From: Bubalus kerabau
Lineage: Eukaryota; Chordata; Mammalia; Artiodactyla; Bovidae
Direction of reading: 5' to 3'
Length of the DNA stretch: 64,000 nt
Assembly: GCF_029407905.1 (NCBI RefSeq)
Contig: NC_073637.1
Location: forward strand, 54,498,501-54,562,500
Shown here: piece by piece, positions 47,199 to 58,030 of the stretch
Position numbering within the stretch: the first letter of the stretch is position 1
Layout: each line of letters opens with the position of its first letter
The notes under the pieces: generated by a model
Told to the model about the DNA's origin: nothing
The model's database searches: none
The model's input: the letters and a program-made list of their open reading frames with translations, nothing else
Translations under genes and position numbers: made by a program

Positions 47199-48194
47199 TC
47201 AGTTCAGTCTCTCTGTCGTGTCTGACTCTTTGTGACCCCATGGACTGCAGCATGCCAGGCTTCCCTGTCCATCACCCACTCCCAGAGCTTGCTCAAATTC
47301 ATGTCCATCCAGTTGATAATGCCATCCAACCATCTCATCCTCTGTTGTCCCCTTCTCCTCCCACCTTCAATCTTTCCCAGCATCAGGGTCTTTTCAAATG
47401 AGTCAGTTCTTCGCATCAGTTGGCCAAAGTACGGGAGTTTCAGCTTCAGCATCAGTCCTTTCAATGAATATTCAGGACTAATTTTCTTTAGGATGGTCTG
47501 ATTTGATCTCCTTGGCAGTTCAAGAGACTCTCAAGAGTCTTCTCCAACACCACAGTTCAAAACCATCAATTCTTCGGTGCTCAGTTTCTTTACAGTCCAA
47601 CTCTCACATCCATACATGACTACTGGAAACACCATAGCTTTGACTAGACAGACCTTTGTCAACCAAGTAATGTCTCCACTTTTTAATACTCTGTCTAGGT
47701 TGGTCATTGTTTTTCTTCCACGGAGCAAGCATCTTTTAATTCCATGGCTGCAGTCACCATCTGTAGTGATTCTGGAGCCCCCCCAAAATAAAATCTCTCA
47801 CTGCTTCTATTGTTTCCCCATCTATTTGCCATGAAGTAATGGGACTGGATGCCATGATCTTAATATTTTGAATGTTGAGTTTTATGCCAGCTTTTTCACT
47901 CTCCTCTTTCACTTTCATCAAGAGGCTCTTTAGTTCTGCTTTACTTTCTTCCATAAGGGTGGTGTCATCTGTGTATCTGATATTATTGATATTTTTCCTG
48001 GCAATCTTGATTCCACCTTGTGCTTCACCCAGCCCAGCATTTTGCATGATGTGCTCTGCATGTAAGTTAAATAAGCAGGGCTACCATATACAGCCTTGAC
48101 GTACTCCTTTCCTGATTTGGAACGGGTCTGTTGTTCAATGTCCAGTTCTAACTGTTGCTTCTTACCTGCATACACATTTCTCAGGAGGCAGGTT
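47199..48194 (-). mobile_element. BovB LINE, 5'-truncated (1.0 kb)
   Basis: From CTCAGTTCAGTCTCTCTGTC to ACACATTTCTCAGGAGGCAGG. - strand frames show NIRYTDDTTLMEESKAELKS (YTDD in place of YADD) and several breaks. Confidence 0.93.
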
Positions 48195-48246
48195 TGGTTG
48201 CAATGTTAGCAACACACAATAAACCTCCGGTAAATATCACATTCAG

Positions 48247-48472
48247 GTTTGCCAGGTGGCACTAGTGGTCAAGAACCTGCCTGCCAGTGCAGGAGGCACA
48301 AGAGACGCAGGTTCCATCTCTGGATCAGGAATATCCCCAGGAAAAGGGAATGGCAACCCACTTCAGTATTCTTGCCTGGAAAATCTCACAGACAGAGGAG
48401 CCTGACAGGCTGCAGTCCATAAGGTTGCACGGAGTTGGAAATGACTGAAGTTACTTAGCACACATACAAATG
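48247..48472 (+). mobile_element. Bov-tA SINE
   Basis: Diverged head (GTTTGCCAGGTGGCACTAGT) with body GGAATGGCAACCCACTTCAG to GAAATGACTGAAGTTACTTAG. TCACATTCAG is repeated exactly at 48237-48246 and 48473-48482. Confidence 0.93.
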
Positions 48473-48482
48473 TCACATTCAG

Positions 48483-49413
48483 TTTAATAACCAATTCTAG
48501 CCTTGTCTTTTCTGTAAAATAGTCGTGATTTTCACTAATCTGCCTAAGCGTATTGGAAAATAAATCATGGGTAATACTTTCTTACCTCATGCAGCTGATT
48601 AGAGGATGGAATAAGATAGTACATGCGAAAACTTCTAATAACTTGAACTGAATTGAAGCTACAATAAATGAAGAATCACCTCTGCTCTGCCAACCAGAGA
48701 ATGAGCAGTAATTTTGCTATGCCTGGCACATGGTAGGAGATCATTAAATGCTTATTGAACAAATGAAATCTCTCTGAGAACTCTGATTTTTTTATTCCTC
48801 ACAATTGTATAGTGCTACAAAGAACTACTTTTGTGCTGCCATTTCATAAATATTTCCAGAAAGTAAACTTTAAATGGCTAAAGAGCACTACCAATTTTCT
48901 TAACGATCTATCTTTGTCTATAAACTGGGCAGTTAAAGTCACATGTAGATATAATTTTACAGTACATTCAATACAGATTTTTATATTAAATAGAAAATAA
49001 TTGCTGCCATTGAATATATTTATTTTTGCTGATTTGTATTTAAGTAAAAATACTGCTCCATTAAATTTCTTTCTTTACCATAAAGAAGTTACCCATTTTT
49101 CTTTACTTACTTGGGTGGAAATACCATCATTTTAATTTTATTTCTCATATTGTTAATGTCTTGAACACCCATGTGTCAGATTATAACCAGAATCTCTAGG
49201 GGTCTTTACCCTAATTTATCCAGAATTACATGAGTATTCTCAGTTCAAAGGGAGATCGTCTACCCTCCAAATACCTAGTTTCATCTTGCATTTTCAAAAA
49301 GTATCATTTCTGAAGAGAGACTTGGAGGATGTGGTCACTTCCCTAGTAGAATCTGTTGGGTTTTTTTTAACCTTCACTGTCTTTTCGGCTCTTGAAACTG
49401 GCCCTACCTTTGA
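48483..49413. other. Intergenic, no gene seen
   Basis: Around 48720-48770 (GCCTGGCACATGGTAGGAGA, TTGAACAAATGAA) resembles the end of an L2 or MIR element. Otherwise nothing recognised. Confidence 0.5.
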
Positions 49414-49537
49414 AATAAACCTCTGATGTCTGTTGCATTTATATCCAAACTGGTCCAAAGCAAAGATGTCAGTGATGCCCCATTCATGGGTCTCCAAAGT
49501 TTCAACTTCGCACTTTTCTTTGCACTTCCATGTTCAG
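49414..49537 (+). repeat. Local direct duplication, copy 1
   Basis: This matches 50059-50200 in the same orientation with few differences, including a shared run of over 30 identical bases starting CTGTTGCATTTATATCCAAA. Not a repeat family that I recognise. Confidence 0.85.
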
Positions 49538-50058
49538 ACACTTCTCAAAGAACACCTGACATGCTAGTAATCTTTGAATATTTCAGACTATCAGAAAACA
49601 AGTGGTTGATGTTTAATTCAAATATATTTTATGTTAAGAGAATACTTGAGCACTGTGTAAAGTTGTTTTATGGTTTCAGTAATTGAAATCTGAACTGACA
49701 GTCTCTCAATTCACTGAAACTTGACCCATATGATCAATGGGAACATATCTAAAAATGAACCCATTCCATTTGCAATGGATATTTGTACCTTTTCTCTTTC
49801 TTATATTGATATACCAGTTGCCCAAAATATAATCTATAAACATAATTTTTGTTACCTTCCATCTTTTTCTAGCTTGTTATACATGTTTGATCTCCAAGTC
49901 AAGTTAATAGGTACTTAGAATGAGCAGGAGATGTCATTCATTTTTCCTTCTCTTATTGCCAGTAATTTAGCTCAGATCTCTGTGATTCTGAGCTTGGAAA
50001 AATGTCAAACTGTACTCTTTTTTCTTTTTTCCTGTATTCCAACTTATTTGACATGTTC

Positions 50059-50200
50059 AAATAAGTCTCTGATGACTGTTGCATTTATATCCAAACTGGT
50101 CCAAAGCAAAGTTTCAACTTAGCACTTTTCAGTCAGTGATGCCCTATTCATGGGTTCCCAAGTTTTCAACTTAGCACTTTTCTTTACACGTCCATGTTCA
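50059..50200 (+). repeat. Local direct duplication, copy 2, with internal micro-duplication
   Basis: The same unit as 49414-49537 but longer by about 18 bases, because TTTCAACTTAGCACTTTTC occurs twice (about 50112-50130 and 50164-50182). Sequence similarity ends at a T-rich tract on the right. Confidence 0.85.
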
Positions 50201-51264
50201 TTTTTTTTTCTCATTTTTTTTTTCATTTTACTAACTTATTTTTTTATTATAAATGTAATACTGCTTGTAAAAAAATCAAACAAGCGTTTTCAGGGGTGAA
50301 ATTCCATCCTAATAGCATTCAAAGATTTATCATGTATATTTCATCTTGAGTTTTTCCTATGAACTCTAATACATTTTATTATTATAGTCACAGGTTACAA
50401 TTCTCTTCTATAACTTGCCTTTGTAAGTAAAAGATTAGATATTATGTATTATATTTTGATGAACCTTTTGTTTTAATACAGTTAAATATACATAATATAT
50501 AAAAACCATATCATAGCATTCTATAGGATGGATATGCTAAAATTCATGTTATTGTTCATTTTCCTTAGTAGAGTACAAGCTCCCTGAGGACAGGAGCCTG
50601 GTTTGGTCACTGAATGTCTAATGCTTAGACAAGCACCTGGCAAATAACAGATGTTTCAAAATTGTGTAGAATGCATGACTAAACGGCAAAACACTACAGG
50701 TGAATATTCGTATTGTTCTCCATCTTTCACTATTCCAATAATGAATTTGGCAATTATCAATCTTATAAATATATGTTGAATGCATTGCCAAGACCAAAAC
50801 AAACAAACACAAAAACTGAAGCACTTCAACCCCTCTCAAATTTATCCCAATATTTTCAGGAAGTTCCCAGTGAGAAGGGAGATGGCACTTGTATTTACAA
50901 ATCTGGTCTTTCTAGTTATTACTTAGACCTGCCAGAACAGTTTCACAGATGTAGTCCTGTTACAAAGTAGCATGGGCCTTTTCCTTCTTTTTAGCGTGTG
51001 TTGCTTGGGGAAGTTGTCTGAGTCTCTTATGTTTCTACCCCATGTTTGAGACATCCGGCTGTCATTCTTTAGCAGATCCAGTCTCTGTCCTGTAGACATT
51101 TCTGAATCCCAGGGTAAAAGTCATTTGTGGTGTTCAGGTGGGAACTCTGGGTTTGACGTCTTCAGTATCCTTTTTTGTGCCACCCAGGGACCGTGAAAGT
51201 GGAGGTGAAAGCACCTTTCTGAGCGTGGGTTTGAGCATGTACACTTTGCTCCTTCACTGGACAA
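50201..51264. other. Intergenic, no gene seen
   Basis: T-rich at 50201-50245. 50575-50665 (CTCCCTGAGGACAGGAGCCT, GCACCTGGCAAATAACAG) resembles an L2/MIR 3' end. No gene seen. Confidence 0.5.
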
Positions 51265-51360
51265 CACTGAATCTAGTGAATACCTACTTTAGCCAGGCAC
51301 AATGATAGATCCTAGGAACAATACAAACCAATCTCTGTCTTTAGAGCTTAGAGCAAAGAA
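51265..51360 (+). mobile_element. L2-type fragment (probable)
   Basis: GAATACCTACTTTAGCCAGG, CACAATGATAGATCCTAGGA and CTCTGTCTTTAGAGCTTAGA follow the L2 consensus order as I recall it. Confidence 0.5.
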
Positions 51361-51935
51361 ATGGGTAACCTTGTGATAATAGATATTATATATAAGTGAG
51401 TACTAGTTGCTAGGAGAGGTTTTAAGTAAGGAACAAGTAACATAATCAACAAATGAAAAATGATCAGAAAAGGCATTTAGGAGGAAGTAAGTTTAACCAA
51501 ACCAAGAAGAATTTAAATGGGCATTTGCAACTATACAGTTGAATTTTAAAGAGTATGTTTTCTTTCCCCTTGGTATGACAAATGAATAGCTATTTCCATC
51601 CATATAATACAAGAAACCTAATAGTAGTGACAGTATTGATTGAAATAGCTATAACTTAATACAACAACATTATTACTATAGTGGCAGAGTGAAATTAGTT
51701 TTGTGTCCATGAGATAACAACCAGAGAAATTAGAAAGATATTTTTATTTTAAAGGGAGGAGAGTGTCAAATATGTGAAAAGTTAAGAAATGATTAAGAAA
51801 AGTCACTAGAAATTCTAAATCCTGCGCTCTGTGTCCAGCCCATTTGTGGATTTTCCAGATTTGCTTTTTACATTCAGGCCAATTCAGTGTTTGAAGTAAT
51901 AATTAATATCCAGGACCTGTTGACTATTAGAAACC
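51361..51935. other. Intergenic, no gene seen
   Basis: No recognised repeat or gene. Confidence 0.5.
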
Positions 51936-51936
51936 C

Positions 51937-52140
51937 TTGAGGCTCAGATGGTAAAGAATCTTCCTGCAATGCAGAAGACCCAGTTTGATCCCTGGGTCAG
52001 GAAGATCCTCTGGAGAAGGAAATAGCAACCCACTCCAGTATTCTAGCCTGAGAAATCCCATGGGAAGAGGAACCTGGCAGGCTACAGTCCATTGGGTCAC
52101 AAAAGAGTTGGACACAACTGAGCAACTAACAAACACATCA
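51937..52140 (+). mobile_element. Bov-tA SINE
   Basis: Head lacking its first bases (TTGAGGCTCAGATGGTAAAG), body GGAGAAGGAAATAGCAACCC to GACACAACTGAGCAAC. Confidence 0.92.
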
Positions 52141-52306
52141 TTAAATAGAGGTTGGGATTTTTTTTTTTCCTAACCATAAATGGCAAAAATTCCAAGTACC
52201 AATGTATTACAAAGAATAAGGGGATTGTAACACATCTGGCTGAGAACAAATCCAGGTCAGGGCTGAAATCTTGGGAAGCCTTTGACTGTAAGCAATTCTT
52301 CTCTCC

Positions 52307-52515
52307 TTTCCCTGGTGGCTCAGTGGTAAAGAATCCAGCTGCCAATGCAGGAGATGTGGGTTCAATCCCTGCATCAGGAAAATCTCTGGAGAAGGAAATG
52401 GCAACTCACTCCAATATTCTTGCCTGGAGAATCCCATGGATAGAGAAGCCTGACAGGCTACAGTCCATGGGTTGCAAAAGAGTCAGATACTACTTAGTGA
52501 CTAAACAAGCAACTC
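52307..52515 (+). mobile_element. Bov-tA SINE
   Basis: Head TTCCCTGGTGGCTCAGTGG with an intact B-box (GGTTCAATCCC), body GGAGAAGGAAATGGCAACTC to AGATACTACTTAGTGACTAAA. Second of two Bov-tA copies in the same orientation within 600 bases. Confidence 0.93.
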
Positions 52516-52584
52516 ACAGTCCCTATAAGCCTTAGATTCCCTACTCATAAAATGGACATATATTTAATACCTATATCAGCAAAT

Positions 52585-52976
52585 CATTCAGTTCAGTTCA
52601 GTTGCTCAGTTGTGTCCAACTTTTTGTGACCCAATGGACTGCAGCATGCCATGCTCCCCTGTCCATCATCAACTCCCAGAGCTTACTCAAACTCATCTCC
52701 ATTGAGTCAGTGATGCCATCCAACCATCTCATCCTCTGCTGTCCCCTTCTCCTCCAGCCTTCAGTCTTTCCCAGCATCAGGGTCTTTTCCAATGAGTCAG
52801 TTCTTCACATCAGGTGGCCAAAGTATTGGAGTTTCAGCTTCAGCATTAGTCTTTCCAATTAATCTTCAGGACTGATTTCCTTTAGGATTGACTGGTTGGA
52901 TCTCCTTGCAGTCCAAGGGACTCTCAAGAGTCTTCCAACACCACAGTTCAAAAGCATAAATTCCTCAGTGCTCAGC
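52585..52976 (-). mobile_element. BovB LINE 3' end, 0.39 kb
   Basis: From TTCAGTTCAGTTCAGTTGCTC to CCTCAGTGCTCAGCT; 5'-truncated. Confidence 0.93.
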
Positions 52977-53029
52977 TGGTTGAAATAGAAATTATATGCT
53001 GAATATTTAATACAGTACCTGAATATTTG

Positions 53030-53160
53030 CTGTGACTACTCTCATTAGTACACCTATTATTACTACTGCCACTATTATAACTCCTACTATATCCTTTACT
53101 ATTACTGCTACTATTACCATTCTTATTTTGAATACTACTCTTACTACTATTATTAACATC
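53030..53160. repeat. Degenerate (ACT)n/(ATT)n trinucleotide tract
   Basis: Repeated ACTACT, ATTATTACTACT and TACTATTACT units with many interruptions over about 130 bases. The + strand frame reads Thr/Ile-rich and the - strand Ser/Asn-rich, both low-complexity. Confidence 0.8.
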
Positions 53161-53300
53161 AGTGAGTTTGATTGGCTTTTCATCCAGCACTATAGTATCC
53201 AAAGTGAGTTGAATCTATTCTAGAAAAATATGATTTTAGAGTTGAAGGAATTAAGTAAAGCTCAGTTTTATATTTCAAATTTCTAACGCGTTTAAATTCT

Positions 53301-53369
53301 ATTGAGTTAGCATATCCATGGTAATTAAGATAGCATATCCGTGGTAATTGAGTTAGCATTTCCATGGTA
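53301..53369 (+). repeat. Minisatellite, three 23-base units
   Basis: Three adjacent units at 53301-53323, 53324-53346 and 53347-53369 share ATT.AG.TAGCAT.TCC.TGGTA with three or fewer differences each. Confidence 0.92.
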
Positions 53370-54025
53370 TTAGCACCATGCTGTATGTTCATTGTGTCTA
53401 AATAGATGTACTACATTTCAGCATGTATGTTCAAATATTTTTCTCACAGGAATGCATAGTCAAATAAGTTTGCAAAATACTAGTCTAGTAACTGTCCAAG
53501 CAAGTAAGCAACACATTATAAATATCAATATTATAGTAAATCCTATGGTAATGATCTGGGTATGAAAGTCTTAAGGAAAAATATCTAACTGACAAATTTA
53601 TGCTATGTTTGACCTATGGGGCCATGGCTGGTCAGCACCATGAAGTCTGTTCATTTAGGCATAATTTTGATTAATTGTGCCAATCAGATTCTTCTATTAG
53701 AAATATGAATCAGAAACATAGAAATAATCAGTCAATTTACAGTGGGAGCAGAAGAAGAAAAGGTAAAGGAAACTCATTAGAAGCTGAGCCTATATCTCTT
53801 AAAGTATAAGTAAGTAGAAGTGGTGAAAACACAGGTAATATAAGATGCAGAATAGGGGAAAAGAAAAATATGAGGTGATTGTTAGACATAGGAGCAACAC
53901 AGAGAGAAGCTGAGTCATCACAAAATAAAAGTAATAATTTCTTGCTATTGAGGGCACATGGGGATAACCCTATCCTTAGAGTTCTTGTGCATTCTCCAGT
54001 CTTGTGTATTCTCCTTACTTCATAA
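53370..54025. other. Intergenic, no gene seen
   Basis: No recognised repeat or gene. Confidence 0.5.
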
Positions 54026-54174
54026 GGCTCTGGTGATGAGATGGCTGGATAGCATTACTGACTTGATGGATGTGAGTCTGGGTGAACTCTGGGAGTTGGT
54101 GATGGACAGGGAGGCCTGGCGTGCTGCGATTCATGGGGTCGCAAAGAGTTGGACACGACTCAGCGACTGAACTG
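54026..54174 (+). mobile_element. BovB LINE 3' end, 0.15 kb
   Basis: From GATGAGATGGCTGGATAGC to GCGACTGAACTGA. AAGGCT followed by CTGGT or TTGGT borders both ends, a likely short target duplication. Strongly 5'-truncated. Confidence 0.92.
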
Positions 54175-54589
54175 AAGGCTTTGGTATATTGCAGGGCCTA
54201 GAACCCTATGAGACTGACTTCATTTCCATAGGTACTTTCTTCAATGTACCGCCAAATTATTTGCAGTAACTTGATTGATTCCTAAATCTTTACCTAGTTT
54301 CAAATGTCAAGCCACAAAAGCAAGTGTGCAAGAAATATAATCTTCATTATTTTTATATAACTCAACCTAATTTCTGTTTTGTGCCACAACTCTATTTGAC
54401 AGCAGAAGCTAAATCTTGGTCAATTCTATGTAATTCTAGACATATCAGGGCTCCCACCACCACTCCTGGCACCTATTGTGCAGTCCTCAGGTATCAGCAG
54501 GGCACAAAGTAGGGATAATTCATCTGCTGCCTCGAGGTTCTTTCTCTACACAGGTATTCATTACATTGATGACAGGCAATGCCTTTGGT

Positions 54590-54945
54590 TCTTTTTTTAA
54601 ATTGAACTATAGTTGATTTACAATATAATATTAGTTCCAGGTGTACAGTATAGTGATTCAGTATTTTATAGATTGTACTCCATTAAAAGTTATTACAAGA
54701 TAATGGCTATAAATCCCTGTGCTCTACTGTATATCCTTGTTGCTTGTCTATTTTATACACAGTAGTCTGCCTCTGTTAATCCCATATCCTTAATTTGTCC
54801 CTCTCCTCTTCCAACTCCTCACTAGTTACCACTAGCTTGTTTTCTATATCTGTGAGTCTGTTTTGTTTTGCATATACATTCATCTGTACTCTTTTTCATT
54901 CCACATATGTGATATAAAATATGTCTCTGATTTTTGATATTCAAA
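54590..54945 (-). mobile_element. Old L1 3' UTR fragment
   Basis: TTGAACTATAGTTGATTTAC, CCAGGTGTACAGTATAGTGA and TCCCTGTGCTCTACTGTATA are the complement of an L1MA-like 3' UTR, similar to the transduced segment at 44.8 kb. Confidence 0.8.
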
Positions 54946-56029
54946 GCTTTTTGCTGTGTTGTTCCTCACTCCTAACTGCAAGAATAGGAGCCATGGAAAA
55001 TTTAGTGGTGCTATAGTTTCTTTAGCCACTCCTCTGTTTTTCTCAAGACCAATGTCTGAAACACTTGACAAATGTCTAAGTTTGCAATGTCTAAAAAGCT
55101 TTGCAAACCTCTGGGAGACTTTCCCAGACTTATGAACTGTGCTAGCTCAGATGGCATTTCTCTACTCAGGAAACTGATCAGTTCTCTATTTTTTTATGCA
55201 GTCCTGAGGTAAAGGGACATCTTCTCCAAGAACTCAAAATCTAGGAATTTATCATGTCTCTCCGTCCACTCTGAAACTTTTTCCACAATCACCTGGGGAG
55301 ACAGGCTGAGCGCTCATCTTATTCACTCAAATTTAAAGGAAGTTTTCTTTGAGGGGAGAAGTTTCTGACTACACTTCAATTAAATAACCTCTCCTTGAGT
55401 GTGGAAATGTTGCACATTTAGACATGCATTTTTAGAAAATGACTTCTGATTGCAAAATCTGAGTTATTTTGTTTCATATTAGCCTAATATTCTGACCCAG
55501 ATTCTTAATAAAGTAAATTTGCTTAATATAAATGTAAAACCATATTGACAAATCTAAAAAATAGTTATCCATTTGTCCACAAATATTTTAAGATCTTTTC
55601 AGTGTTATATTCCAAATCAAGTCATTGATAGCCATCATTTTTTAGTGAGATGGTAGAGTTTGGCTTGGCAAAGTTACTTTTAAGAAAATCAGGATAGTAA
55701 GATTATTTCTCAAAGGTGAATACCTAACCACAATTTAATAGTGTCAGTTATCTCTTTATCATCACAGTTGTATGTGAAATGCACTGTTAGATATGCATTG
55801 CTTTTCTCTAACACCGTGACAAGATTCCTTAATACTTACTTTAGTTTTCAGAGACACACATTTATTTGGTGAAAATGATCATTTAACCTTTACAGTTACT
55901 AAGATTTTAATGTTTCAAATACAACCTGTTCCTCAAGATTAGACCAGAAAAATTATAAATATTTTGAGAATAGAGGTTTTAAAGAGTTCTCCATTCTTCC
56001 TGAGGGAGGCATGTCATTTAACTACATAT
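54946..56029. other. Intergenic, no gene seen
   Basis: No recognised repeat or gene. Confidence 0.5.
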
Positions 56030-56250
56030 TAGTTTTTTGTTGTTGTTTGTTTGTAATGATTATTAATTTGTTTACTTATATGACTGCACTGGGTCTTAGT
56101 TGCAGCATGCAGGATTTTTGATCTTCATTGTAACATTCAGTGTCTTTTAGTTGTGGCATGTGGGTTCTAGTTCCTAGACCAGGGATTGAACCCAAGTCAA
56201 CCTGCATAGGAGTATGAAGTCTAAGCCACTAGACCACCAGGGAAGTTCCA
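56030..56250 (-). mobile_element. CHR-type tRNA-Glu SINE
   Basis: The right edge is the complement of the head (CTAGACCACCAGGGAAGTTCC), with ACCAGGGATTGAACCC as the B-box region. The body has GACTGCACTGGGTCTTAGTT and AGTTGTGGCATGTGGGTTC, matching older cetartiodactyl SINEs rather than Bov-tA. Confidence 0.82.
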
Positions 56251-56557
56251 TACAATGATCTTTTAATGTAGCCTATAGTCTATAATGTAGTCTACAATCT
56301 GGTAAATGGAAAAAGGAAAAGGCATGGACACAAATAGAAGAAAAATGTTATTGGGGTTAAGATGTAAATGTTTAAATATTAGTGTAGCCAAGCATAAGAG
56401 GAGTGGCTAGTTTTAAGAAAAGAAAGGAAAAAATGTGGGATAAATGCAGCTAGAATGAGAGGCAGAAATAGATCAGAGATGATATCCTTTAGGCTGAAAA
56501 AGTAGTAAATCTGAATATAGTTCTGATTGTTCTTAATAGTGCACACTTATGGCTTTT
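56251..56557. other. Intergenic, no gene seen
   Basis: No gene or repeat recognised; ends in the left copy of the target duplication TATGGCTTTT (56548-56557). Confidence 0.5.
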
Positions 56558-56880
56558 GGGGGGGGGGGCAAGGGGTTTCCCTGATAGCTCAGCTTGTAAA
56601 GAATCTGCCTGCAATGCAGGAGACCCCAGTTTGATTTCTGGGTTGGGAAGATCTGCTGGAGAAGGGATAGGCTACCCACTCCAGTATTCTTGGGCTTCCC
56701 TTAAGGGTCAGCTGGTAAAGAATCCTTCTGCAATGAGGGAGATCTGGGCTCGATCCCTGGGTTGGGAAGAGCCCCTGGGGAAGGGAAAGTCTACTCACCC
56801 CAGTGTTCTGGCCTGGAGAATTCCATGGGCTGTATAGTCCAAGGGGTCGCAAAGAGTCAGACATGCCTGAGCCACTTTCA
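56558..56880 (+). mobile_element. Compound Bov-tA with two tRNA heads
   Basis: Starts with a G10-type run, then a Bov-tA head and half body (GTTTCCCTGATAGCTCAGCT to CCACTCCAGTATTCTTG). A second head (GGGCTTCCCTTAAGGGTCAG) and full body follow, to GACATGCCTGAGCCACTTTC. TATGGCTTTT at 56548-56557 and 56881-56890 encloses both, so they inserted as one unit. Confidence 0.93.
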
Positions 56881-56890
56881 TATGGCTTTT

Positions 56891-57149
56891 AGTTCATAGT
56901 GTCCTTACTGGTGTCTACCCTTTCTCTATTCTGTTGACAGCTTTATTTACTCTGGTAGTAAGGAGTAACTGGGATTATTATTTAGTTATTGCACAAGGAG
57001 AATCTCATCAGTAATTTCATAAGACTAAAATACTACTCATTTTTCTCCAGCATTTAAATAGCTACTGTAGAAAGTGGAATAATGACCCCACCAAGATATC
57101 TAAATTATCAATCCCTGAAACCTATGAATTATATTTTGTTAGGCAGCAG
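56891..57149. other. Intergenic, no gene seen
   Basis: Short AT-rich gap between SINEs. Confidence 0.5.
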
Positions 57150-57432
57150 AGGGGGAGAAGGCAATGACACCCCACTCCAGTACTGCTGCCCGGAAAATCC
57201 CATGAATGGAGGAGCCTGGTAGGCTGCAGTCCATGGGGTCGCTAAGAGTCAGACATGGCTGAGTGACTTCACTTTCACTTTTCACTTTCATGCATTGGAG
57301 AAGGAAATGGCAACCCACTCCAGTGTTCTTGCCTGGAGAATCCCAGGGACGGGGGAGCCTGGTGGGCTGCCGTCTATGGGGTCGCACAGAGTCGGACAGG
57401 ACTGAAGTGATTTAGCAGCAGCAGTAGCAGGG
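57150..57432 (+). mobile_element. BOV-A2 SINE (dimer)
   Basis: GGAGAAGGCAATGACACCCC to GATTTAGCAGCAGCAGTAGC, complete with the CACTTTCATGCATTGGAG linker. G-rich AG borders blur the target duplication. Confidence 0.94.
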
Positions 57433-57818
57433 GGCAGAAGAGAACAGGGTTGCAGATGAAATCAATGCTGTTAGTAAACAGACTTTACTGAGCATGCTCT
57501 GGTTTTCCCGGTGGGTCCAATATAATCACAAGGCTATTTTAAGAGTGGAAGAAGGAGTCAAGAGAAATAGATGGCAGCATGAGAAGGATTCAATCCGATG
57601 TTGCTGAGAATTGAAGATTTCCCAAAGAACCATGAGAAAAAGAGCAGATGGCCTTGAGAATTTGGAAAAGACAAGGAAATAAATTCTCCCCTAGAACATC
57701 CAGTGAAGAAAGTAGGCCTGCATCTTGATTGTAGGGTATTGAGACCCATGTCAGATTTCAAAACTGTAGCATAATAAATCACTTATTGGCTTTTTGGCCA
57801 AGATCAACTGTAACATGA

Positions 57819-58030
57819 GGGCTTCTGCGGTAAAGAGGTGGCAAAGTGGTAAAGAATCTGCCTGCTAATAGAGGAGATGCAAGAGACACACGCTTGATCC
57901 CTGGTCAGAAAGATCCCCTGGAGCAGGAAATGGCAACCCTCTAGTATTCTTGCCTGAAAAATACCATGTCCAGAGGAACCTGGTATGCTACGGTCCATGG
58001 GGTCGCAAAGAGTTGGATACGACTGAGCAC
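57819..58030 (+). mobile_element. Bov-tA SINE with altered head
   Basis: The head has an unusual GGTAAAGAGGTGGCAAAGTG segment (an extra partial repeat of the A-box region). The body runs from GGAGCAGGAAATGGCAACCC to ATACGACTGAGCAC. Confidence 0.9.

Noticed and set aside
49414..50200. CRISPR-like direct repeats
   Set aside because: Only two copies of about 125 bases, in a ruminant genome; no array or cas genes.
52152..52535. 127-codon + strand ORF
   Set aside because: It runs through a Bov-tA SINE (GNPLQ/ILAWRIPW type translation), not a gene.
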